A stretch of 64,000 bases of DNA. Source: Hyalella azteca. Its lineage: Eukaryota; Arthropoda; Malacostraca; Amphipoda; Hyalellidae. The position numbers and the translations under genes were made by a program. The notes beneath the pieces are model-generated. The model saw nothing but the letters and a program-made list of their open reading frames with translations, searched no databases and was not told where the DNA came from. The stretch spans positions 159,289-223,288 of the forward strand of contig NW_025945864.1 in assembly GCF_000764305.2 (NCBI RefSeq). The letters run 5' to 3'. Positions 22,229 to 34,200 of the stretch are shown here, piece by piece (within the stretch, counting starts at the first letter, position 1; every line of letters starts with the position of its first letter).

Positions 22229-25200
22229 TTATACATTTAAAATTTTTTTAAGCGCAGAAATGAACGCTTCACCAGAGTAGTTAGAGGTGCCTAGCTGTTG
22301 TAATTCACTAGCAAGATTTAGATCGCTCGCAGAAAACTTGTAATTGCGAGGTTTCTTCACGAATATGGTAGCTAATTGTTTATTGAACATTTCAATTGTG
22401 ATCTGGGGGTCGCTAAGAGCAGTCTTGACTTCCTGGACGAACCATGAATCGTCGGCGGAATCAACTACCACTGCAGGCGACGGCCGTTTACCCTGAGCCT
22501 GCGTCGCGCTGTTGTTGTATGAGGACGTAGATGTGTGCGAGGGAGCGACAGGAGTGACAGAGGTTGTTAAGTGTGTGGCAATGTTGGTATACGCGGCCGA
22601 GGATGTGGTACTGTAAGCACTGCGGGGGGAAGGAGCATCTCGAGGAGGTAATCCTGGTAAGTAGGGATCGGTGAGGCTTTCAGACATCGACGCCATCAGA
22701 ATTGCGTTGGCCGTTTGAGAACTTGAAGGCAAGTTTAATGGCATAGAAAGTGATGAGGCATAAGATTCTTCAGAATATGATGGCTGTCTGTGAGAATACC
22801 CGGAGGTACCAGACGCCCTAGTGCTGCTGTAGGACACGACGGGTGACGCGACGGGCGAAGTAGACGTGTAAGGAGGATACGACTTTGATGGGGCAGATGG
22901 TATGGTCGGCGGCGACGCACGAGTCGGCAATGACATGCTCATGTGCAGGGCAGATATTGATAGATAGATGGCAGTTAGTTCTTCGTTATTGGCAGTTTTC
23001 CCTTCATAGGCGAGAGTGTTATTGATGAAATTTAGAATTTCGCCAGGATTTTTACCAAGGGTAGCCTTAGCAATGAGATCCATATCGATATCGTCCATAA
23101 TAATCTTCCCTGGAGCCGAAACGCCCGGAGCAGGAGGAGATCTTGACATTTTCGGCGGCGACACTCGCGCAGGCTTATCGGCTTCTTTAAGGAGTTTTTC
23201 TGCAGCCGCGATTCCCTTGCGCAATTTTTCGCTCGACGAATGAGAAGCAGTTTTTAGTTGCGTTCTCCATTTTTCTGTAATCATCTTGATGAGAGTCACG
23301 TTGTCGGGGTCGGTAAATATCTTCAGCGCTTCAGGTGTGTCGTAACCACAATCTTTGGCCATTGTGAGAAGGCCTTTGAGTGCTGTTCCTAGGATACCAA
23401 GAGGACCACAAAGATCTCCTAGAGCAGCATAAGTCTCCCTGATGGAGGACCCTGTACTTGGTGGTGCTTCTAGTGCAGGGGGAACTGCTGATGTAGATTT
23501 CGTGGCTGTCAGCCTAGCGACGTCCTCTTTTGTAAAAGCTAAACTTTGCATCAACACCGAATCTGAAGGCATTGAACCACCAACATCAAGAAAAGCTTGA
23601 GAAGTTGAAGTTGAAGGAACAACCAAATGATGATCAGACATAGCAGTTTTGAGGGGTTTCTTTTTATTCAAAACCTCTTTGTACTTGTTAACCAACTGCT
23701 TTCGTTTCTGCTGCCATGCTTCGTTTTTGGTTTTCTCCAATTCGCTCTCCCAAAAAGCTGACCAAACGCTCTCCTCCAGATCTTGGTCCCCCTCAGTCCC
23801 CGCCATGCGCTCCCTGTAGCACGTAATGAACTGTTCGTACTTAGCCTCGTATTCAGGATGCATCTCTGGCACCTCCTTGAACACGCTGTACTCCTGCTCA
23901 TGTTCCGCCCGTAGCGCCTTCTCCTCAGCCAGGAACTGCTGCGGCGTCAGCGTCGGCCTGCCAAACATTATATTAATGAACACAAACACAACACACAGCG
24001 GTCAAGATTTCCAGGAGGGAATTAATTGATCAATAGGCACCGGCATACACGAGAAACTGATCAATAGGCATCGGCATTCGTGAGGAAAGTAACTGATTAA
24101 TAGGCACAGGCATTCGTGAGAAAACTAACTGATCTTAGGCACCTGCATTCGTGAGAAAACTAACAGATCAATATGCACCGACATCTATGAAAAAAATAAC
24201 TGAGAACTAAAATAGAGAGAACAACACATATTATGCAATCAATGTGATTAGCAGTGAATGATTACACGTTCCTGGTTTTTAAGTTGGTCTCGTAAATATA
24301 ACTTCAAAGCGAAGCAAATTACATAGGTAAAATTAGAATTATCCGACACCAAATTCTTCCGACATCATCACTAAATATCATTAATAATTTACTGATTCAT
24401 TCAGTCAATGTAAATGCTACAAAAAACCGGTATTGCCTAAGGTTAGAGAAGGAAGTAGGATGCTATAAAATTTTCAGTTCAATACAAAAAAAAATTAGAT
24501 CAGTACTCACAGCATGCAGTGAGTGATACTGTGATAGAGAGCTCATTTTCTCGTCCGTCCGTCCGTAAAGTCACGGACGGACGGACATGACGAGCACAAA
24601 TGCGCCTTTTTTCCATAAATTAGAAAATGGGCTAAAAAGACTGGAGCTAATCAATGCAAACCTCAAACCTTGCACAAATGTAAATCGAAATAAGTTTCCA
24701 CATCCAACCTAAATTTAAATATAAAAAAAAACCTGCGCCGGATCAATTCAGACGAGGAACGTTCATTTCAAGATGAAGAATATGCAAAATTTCAATTGCA
24801 GCCTCACCGATTGAAATCGTCTACAAATATTCTGAAGACTCAATCGTGCGTTTGGATAATTAGATTAGTTGACTAACAAGAATACTTTCTTGCGACGAAT
24901 ATTAGACCATTGTTGTGATTAACTATTTACTACTTACTCTATTTAGAAGGCACACAATATACTCAGTGCTTTCTGTGTATAAGATGAATTTGGCAACACG
25001 AATGAATGTGTTGTGATGCACATGTAATATATTTCATACTATTACATACCGGTATTATATAACTTTTTACTTAACATAATTAATCATCAATCAATTTCCA
25101 GTAAAGTTCTCACTGACGAACTAATAATCAAACCTCACACCCTCCTTCAACTGAAAGCTGAGGCACCGAAGGGAGCGTCTCATAGCGACCTTCAATGGCG

Positions 25201-28200
25201 AGGCTTTGCAATAAATAAATTACCTCCCCATCACTTACTTGTCTGACAGCACTGCAGCAGAAGCCTCCTCAGAGGACTTAGAATTATCAGTTCTATTGCG
25301 TTTAGGAGAACGTGACCGCGACTTGTTCGAGTGACGTGACCGCGATCGTGATCTAGCACCACTTTTCTTTGCACTACGATTCTCATCCCGCAGAGACACC
25401 TCGTCACTCGATGATGAAGAAGAAGAGGAACTAGAACTTTCATCACTGACACTTTTGCGGGCACGTCTATTGTTCTTAGCACCTCGCTTACTACCACCAA
25501 CGCTAGTCACTTTCTGGGTGTCACTTCGGTCCGCCTTTGCAGCGCTAGGCTCGGGCTTGCCGGCATTATCTTCAGATTGATTTCCCAAAACTTCTGCCAG
25601 CTCGTCTTTTTCTGCCTCTGTTTCAGAGTTGAAAATTGGGAGAGGTGAAAAAATTACTTAAATGGTATATTGGTCTACAAAGAAAATCTCTCTTAAAGAA
25701 CATAAAATGATTCTTAACAAAAACTTCACCAGAAGTATGTAGAATCTTCATGTTCCTATTAAATATGATTGGAAAACCATGCACATTATTGAATAATTCT
25801 ATCCAAACTCAACATGCCTATAAATAATAATTTCGGTTAAAAGCTCGTAATTCTATCATCGACCGATTGCCACCTGCAGTATCACGGAGATTTTGTTGGC
25901 TGGAGCCACCCACTAAAACATCTTCGATCATAAATGCAGGAAGGTTAACATAGAATGAACAAATAAGTAAATACTTTGTAAAATGATGCACTACATCTAT
26001 CAAGGGCTGACATCTCAGTGAATGCATGAACCCTCTGGAGTCAGCCCAACTCCGCGATACCGGAGGGTGCTCAGGCGAGGCACTCTACAACCACTGCACT
26101 GGCACTGTACTAAGCTGAGGTACAGTAAGGTGCAGCATTGTACAGGCACTGCACTGGCACTGTACTAAGCTGAGGTACAGTAAGGTGCAGCATTGTACAG
26201 GCACTGCACTGGCACTGTATTAAGCTGAGGTACAGTAAGGTGCGGCATTGTACGGGCACTGCACTGGCACTGTACTAAGCTGAGGTACAGTAAGGTGCAG
26301 CATTGTACGGGTACTGCACTGCACTGGTAAGTGACGCACTATACAAGAACGGAAGTGGCACTGTACTCAGTTGGAGCACAGTACAGTGTACAGGCACTGC
26401 ACTGGCACTGTACTAGGTTAAGGCACTACACACTGTCCACAGTGTAAGCTGTGCACGACTGTAACTGCTCATTACAGTCACATCCCTCACTATCATCACA
26501 GTCCCTGAACTCAACAACATCGCTGCGATTCAGCCTTCCATCTATCAAAATTTCAATGCAAGGTCTCTCGTTCAAGCAAAGCTCAATTATTTCCAAAATA
26601 TATCATCAGTTAATTATAAACTATTATATGTGATCGACGTTTAGGAAGTTATTCACGGCATTCTAACAGGGAATTTATGTTCCATACATCACAAAGATTT
26701 AGAAAAAAAAAGAGATCAATATAATCACATAAAGCTGTGTTGAAACATCACAGCATAACGACTTCTGTTAATGCTCTACGTAATACACATGTAGGTTACC
26801 TAAATTATATCATTGGCAATTCACAGTGATAAGCAGAAACAGTAATAAAAGTTACAAGTTATTTCATCAACAATTTCGACTTAACATTAATATATTTCCA
26901 TGTATATAAACAGTGATTTGTATCTAAGTTACACGTATTTTCACACGAGATAAATCACTAAATACGAGAGGCAGTTATGAAGACAATACTCACGCCAAAG
27001 GTCGCCGTACTCACCCTTGACTTTCCCGACGAGGGTGAACTCTGTGGAAAAAAGCTCCTGCGCTGTCGTCACGTCCTTGTCGTAAATGTCGTGAGCCACG
27101 ACTACTTTGTTGAGCCGCTCTGTCGGGTGACAGGAGCATAACAGATACTAGTTAACAGAGTAATGATACGTCAGGCGTATCAATAACTAAATGTTATCAA
27201 AAATCAATAACTAAACGTTATCAAAAATCAATAACTAAACGGTATTGAACATCAATAACTGAATGTTATCGAACATCAATAACTAAATGTTACCAAATAT
27301 CAACAAATCATGTCATTAAAGATCAATAACTGAATGTCATTAAAGATCAATAACTGAATGTCATTAAAGATCAAAAACTAAATGTCATTAAAGATCAAAA
27401 ACTAAATGTCATTAAAGATCAAAAACTAAATGTCATTAAAGATCAAAAACTAAATGTCATTAAAGATCAATAACTAAATGTCATTAAAGATCAAAAACTA
27501 AATGTCATTGAACATCAATAACTAAATGTCATTAAAGATCAATAACTAAATGCTATTGAAGATCAATAACAATGGCCACGTCAGAGATTACCGCCACCGT
27601 CAGCTTCTGACATCAAATAAAATAAAGGCACTGGAGTAAAAATTGAGGATCCGGTTACGTTTGTAAGGAAATACCTGAACAGCAAATTGTGTACATGCAA
27701 AATGAGTAATTTCTTGCACAGAATGGTTCACTTTTATCATTTCACGATACAATCATATTTCAAATGCACAACATTAATACTTAAAATTAGTAAATTTTGT
27801 AACTCATAACACATACATAGAGTTGGGTACTGCCACCTTAGCAAACAATGCTTCACCAATGCAGCAATGCAGCAAGCTAACACATATAAACATTCATATG
27901 TCAGGAATTCTGGAGAACTTATGAGTGTAAAAAGGAAACCCTAATAAAAAATTATGGATACAACAGCGCTAATTGCGCGACTCTGTCCAGAATTAGGGCG
28001 ACACGGATTAACAAAAAAAAACACAAATGTAAAATCGCAAGCACTAGAAATCAAAGTCATTCCGATGATATAAGTTATCTGAGTTAAGGGGGCGACCCGC
28101 CCACCTTACGCCGCAAAATGCCCTATTTTTTTACTTTCTAACTTAATTATAGCATATTCAGAACTGGCTTTTGATATCCTAATCGCCTTGGGGCAAAGCA

Positions 28201-31200
28201 GAATGGTACTCCCTCCTTTAAATTATTTCGGAACTTAATTCAAAAGATGACTTTTTTTAGACTTCTTCGTTTTTAATACGCCACAATCTTATTGCTATAC
28301 TTCAAATTATTTTTCAACAATTCAATCCAACCTACAAATGATGGCTGCAAAGCGTCAAAAACGAATAGAGGAATAAGGCTAAACTCACATTTCCACAATG
28401 GGTGGATACGTAAGTGCGGCAACCAACCAAAGAACTGCATTAAAGCTTCCTCAGGAGCAAGCACTTAATCTTAAACCAACATATTCTGACAAATTCATCA
28501 AAATTAGAAGCCAAAAGGAAACAAAGAAAGCTATAATATTGCAAATATTATTCATCAAGGAACGAGAGAACATGTGCTTCACTTGAGGTATACATGTCTA
28601 GACATTATTTATTGAGGGTATTTGAAGTGACGTACGTTATCCGCGCACCTAAGGCGATTAGGGTTAAAGCATTTGAGAATAAATATTCTTCTATCTGCCT
28701 AACAAACTTAATAATACAGTACACATGAGAACTAATTTAACATTCCAGTTGATGAGTAATTGTTAGAGATTATTTTACAAGAAGCATTTTTAATTTATTG
28801 AACAACAGATATATAATATATACGTCATCAATGATAATGTTATCTCAAGGCCGGGTACCTGGAGAGCACAGGCTGATTAACTATCAATAAAATCAATGCA
28901 ACAAAAGTATCCGTTTTCATATTAACCTCTGATAATAATAACAAAGAAACGTCTACTACTCAAATATTCGATCAAGTCACTTTTGAAAGTTTATTTTAAC
29001 AAAGTATTTCATTCACCCTTAACCTTAAATTATTGCATTTGAAACTGATATTAAAACGGTAAAAGCTTGCAGACATTTCTTCCTATAGGTTTTCACGCAC
29101 ATATATTCGCTTTCCTGCAGGAATAATTCACTAACAATCCTACCAAGCTTGATACTTACCGAGGACGTTACAGGCTTCTTACCACCAAGATTCAGGCACG
29201 TGATAAACTACACACTATATTCTCGCCGGTACGAGTAACACATTCTCCACGTACAAGCACTTTGGACAACACTGTTTCTTTGGCCCAATTAGTCTCGCTT
29301 TAAAATAAATTTAGAACAAAGCATCTTCTTCCTGTTTCCGAAGACTAGTAAGGTTATTTTTTGATGATGGGCCGTATGGAATATCCATTTTCCACTCAGC
29401 GTGTTTACTCGGCTGATCAAATTCCAATCAATTTTGTAAGTTGGCAGAAACGTGAATACAAAAATGGCACTCGGTTCTGTCATGATGGGTTCGGAACTCA
29501 AAACACAGCACCGTAATTGGCATTTTTTATTACAAGTGCAGGAAATCGAAATTAATTTCATCATCACTCACGAGTCGAAAATTAAGAAACGATTATGGTT
29601 CTTTGCGTTCTTTTTAAGAAATGCAACCATGGCTCGCGTTCTCCGAAGTAACTCAAGAAATGTGACTCGAGATCGAAGCATCGATCGCGTTCATTAAATT
29701 GAAAGGGTATAAAGAAGCAATGGAAGATATTTTTATTCCACAACTGAAAATCCATAAATTAACAATTAGGTAAATTCCTCAGAAGACACTCTCGTCCGGA
29801 ACTTTCCTCGCTATATGTCAAACTCAACTTTTCTCTTGTACACTCGCTGTAAACACACCAAGCTAACTATTTCCAGGCATGATCCGAGAAAGAGACAAGT
29901 TTAAATTGGATCCGTACACGAACATCAACCAGCATAACAGAGATGCAGCATTACTTGCGCTTAGGCTGCAAAATTGATAAAGATTAGTTCTGAAGGACAC
30001 CGGTAAAATACGCGAGTCAGGCGGCACCAAACGAAATTTTTATCACTACGCACAAGCCGCAAGCAATCTGAGTTATGAAGTTGGTAACAATTTTACCCGA
30101 GTTTCTCAAATGATAATTTAACTATGCAAAATCAATCTTTTTTAACAAGGTATACGAAAAACTGAATTTTGTCATTGTATATGATACAAGACAGACTCAC
30201 TCGCTCGCAAGACTTGCTTTGTTGTGAGCACAGAGAACATTTCAGGTGCAGATGCCGGTAAAATTTGTAGCGGGTTAAATTTTTGGTAAAAATCAGTTAC
30301 AGTATGGGTTTACTTGCTATTTTGAAGCTCTTAACTAATTATAGGACAAATGTTAATGTTAGCTCAATTGAAACATGCCGGAAAATCTAAAACCCTTGCA
30401 GGATGGAACAAAAATAACCCGACCAATAATTAAAACTCATAAGAACGCAAAGAAGGTACACTTTTCCGTCGTATTTTAGAGTTTTGACCGATCAATATAA
30501 CTTAACAAATATCCTATCAGTCAAACAACTTAATCTTTATGAAAAAAACATGAAGAAAGAAATTGCGCTTACCTGGATTGCTGAGTTGATTGTAGACGAG
30601 GACGATGAGGTCGACGAGGGCGGCGAGACGCTCCTCGTCCTCCAAGATGGACGAGACGTCGTCCACGATGAGGGCGTTGAGGCCCTTGAGGGGCCCGACC
30701 CCGCGCTCTGCGAACATCGCCAGCAGCCCCGGCACCGTCCCCAGGATGATGTGACAGCCTCCTGTTACAGTCAAAGGACACATAATACTCTAGTAATTTT
30801 CATAAGACAACCAAAAACATATTTATATTGACAGAAGAACATCTTGATTACTTGCAGTTAATGTCTCCATTGTAAACATATATTGTGAAGACGTGCGCGG
30901 CTATATACAACGTGTGCACACGACTGTCGAACACACATCGAGTATGTTCAGTGTCAGGGTAAACTTATGTGCTCCAGATGGATTTAAGTTGCCAATGAAA
31001 GTTATACAACAAACCGGTAACTTGTTTGATCTTGTGTAGGTTGCGTATGGCCCCAGCTAAGAAGTAGAATGTGTTGTGCAGTCCCGCGACGTAGAGGTCG
31101 TTCCAGGCGACGTGGTAGAACATGTCAGGCGACTCTGCGGGAGACGATGGAGCGTCAATTCAGCTCATATATTTTGTTAAGTCTTGGCAACATTTAACGA

Positions 31201-34200
31201 CTGCGCCTACACTAGCACCGTCAACTGTTGTGACTTGGCTATCACAAGTAAATACGATCGATAACAAGTATTATTGAACGTATTAATAACTAACACTATA
31301 GAAGTAATCGTAGGTAAAGGACGAAGTAACCCACGCTGGCGGTAGGCAGAGAGTAACAGCAGAATGTAGAAACCAAATAAAAAAATTGGAACATGTCAGC
31401 TGATCAAATCGAATTCTAGAATACAAAATGACGACAGAAAATGTTTTTAAATGAGCGAATTTAGAAGCGGGACGCAGCCCGAAAGTCAACAATTAAATAG
31501 ATCAAGAAACAAATGTTGATGGGCAAATGAGGAGCCAGTACCCGGGTGCGCGTTGTTGCAGAGCGAGTCTGCGGTGCAGCGCCGCTGCTCGTACCACAAG
31601 GAACACACGTCAGCCAGGAACACCGACGGGTGCAGCAGCGACTCCATCTGCATAAACATCGTTATGAAAACAACAAGAACTTTTAAAATAAATAGTAAAA
31701 TTTTATCCAGTGCGTACAGCAATATACTCGAGCTTATTTTCTGTATAATCATGTTCACAAAACATATGATCAGAGGCCAGCCTGCCAAGTGACGTCAAAA
31801 ACTTGCCATGTTATGAGCGAGTTTGCAGGCGTCGCCCCGTGGACACTCGCTGACGGTACGCAGGTTGTTGCACATGACCGGCCTGTAGACGAACTTGCGG
31901 GGGTCCCTGCGCCTGTCTTTGTAGCCGTGAAATAACGGACAAGCGGGCTCGCTGCAGTATTCCGCGAGACACGGGTTGATCTTGAAACTGTAGATGTCCA
32001 AGCCTTTGTTGATGTCGTTCCTGATGAGGTATTTAGTGTGACTGTCATAGCTGCTGACAACTTTCTTGACGCGCGATTCGACGCCTTTCATGTCAGCTTT
32101 ATTAAGAAATACTTTCTTAGAGGGACGTCTCACAAATGTCAGCTTGAGCTTGGTGTCGATGAGGCGTTGGTTGTGCAACAGCTGGAACATCGCCACGGCG
32201 TTTCTGCTTTTAGGGATATCGAGCAACCAGCCTTCACCGCGCACAAATATGGGGGGCTTGCCTCCGAAGAAGATGTCACAAAGATCCAGTACACCGGTTT
32301 TTGTTATGTTTTTCTGGGTCTCGATGATTTTTAAATTGTAGTTGCGACTCTTTACAGGTACCGCTGGGACTTGTACGATACGTGCCTCTGGCGAAGGGCT
32401 CCTCAGAATTGTGAGAGGCGCAGGGGAGTGGCGGCCACGGCCATCTCCAAAAGGCCTTTCTTCCTCTCGTCGTTTAGGTGGATGAGGTCCACGTTCGGGA
32501 CTCATGGGCCCTGGGTAGCTCACAAGTCGCCGCCCATTGCTCCTGTGATTGTCGGGGCTCGGGCTTCGGTCAGGGCTCATGCTAGGCCGTCGAGGATACC
32601 GACTCACTCGACCTTCATGTGGACGGGGACTTTGGGATCGAAGCTTTGGCAAGCGAGGACTTCGGGATCGCGGCTTCGGCAAGCGAGGACTTCGGGACCG
32701 AGGTTTTTGCACATGAGGACTTCGGGACCGAAGTTTTTGTGGGCGAGGACTTCGCGACCGAGGTTTCGCCAGTCTAGGACTTCGGGACCGAGGTTGTGCC
32801 AGTCTAGGACTTCGGGACCGAGGTTGTGCCAGTCTAGGACTTCTGGACCGAGGCTTCGGTAGTCGAGGACTTCGGGACCGAAGTTTAGGCTGTCGGGGAC
32901 TTCGTGACCGGGCGACCGACTTCGTGGGAGTTGGTGATCGAGTTTTGATGCGCTTGAGACTTTTCTTGTGTGTTCGATGACTAGGACTTTTGCTGGATCG
33001 TTTTCCTTTTGTGAGGACTTCTTCTCCAATTTCAGAGTCTAAAGAGTCCGACGAAACAGAAGAAACGCTCAGCTTGCGGTACCGCCTTTTGGATGTGCTC
33101 ATCTGGAACTCAATGTTGATACAATGAAAATAAACATTCAAAATCATGTGAATCAAATGATGCAAAAAGACCAGACATTAACAAATACCGAAATGCGCGT
33201 TTAAGATAAACAATACCTTTGCATGCTAGTCGAGTTAGACCTTGTTAGTTAAATACGGGATTTGAAGTTGTATAAACCTCAGTCTTTTATGACGGGAAGC
33301 ACTCTTTTTAGCGCATTTTCTCATTAATGGAAAAAATGCACTATTGTGCTCGTTATGTCCGTCCGACCGTCTGTCTGTCTGTCCGTCCGTCTGTCCGTGA
33401 CCTCAACTTTTCGTCGACGAGAAAATGCGCTCTCTGTCACTCACTGCAGTGAGTACTGAGTTATATTTTTTTACGCTTATTCAGTAGCGCATTTCCCTTA
33501 GAAATTTAGCTAACCCTTCACGACCTTTGCTCCTACAAGAAGTTGGCGGCATTCTAACTGCATAGTGAAGGCAAGCAAATCTCGGTAACTCCTAATTTGT
33601 AAGTGCTTTAATGACACCGAAATATATTCAATTTCCGACATTCGCACCTTTAACTGGCATGTCAATCAAGCAAACAAAGCAATGTGAATGAATTGTCCCA
33701 AAATGTAGCACAAATTCAACCAAGTATCCGTGGTAAATATCAGAGTATCATTAGTAAATAATCCAGTCATAAGTCTTGAAAGATTTACCGCTTTTTTATC
33801 AGCCTTTTGGCTGATCTTCTCAGTTTTCAGGGAAGACGTTGGTTTATCTGGGATAATTTCCCCGACTTCGGGAATTGTGCTGATAATTAGCTCCACTTTC
33901 TCAGGGGCAGGCTTCGCTTCTGCTGCTGCAGGAGATTTGGCCTCGTCAGTAACCTCGTTGTCCAGCGCAGGACCTTCTTCTTTTGCCAACGAGTCTATTA
34001 GAAAATAAATTAAACATTTGTATAGTGTGTATATATCTATATATATAGGGCACGTCTTAGTGACATGTGACAAATTCGTGGCAGCAAGCTATTTAATGGA
34101 AGCAGCCGGTCTCTACACAGAACACCCCACCACACACACAAGGACGAAGAGTCAGTACTCTGGCCGCGGCTCGGTTATTAAATGGAGGGATCCTGCACAG

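Noticed and set aside
22229..23989. A separate 586-aa intronless gene starting at 23989 or at the ATG at about 23968
   Set aside because: There is a good acceptor (TTTGGCAG) at 23958-23959 and the downstream frame matches phase 2 of exon 10, so the sequence before Pro-Thr-Leu-Thr is intron. The apparent start is a by-product.
27178..27572. CRISPR-like array of 24-bp repeats
   Set aside because: Repeats are contiguous without unique spacers, the locus is an arthropod intron and no cas-like genes are present. It is a minisatellite.
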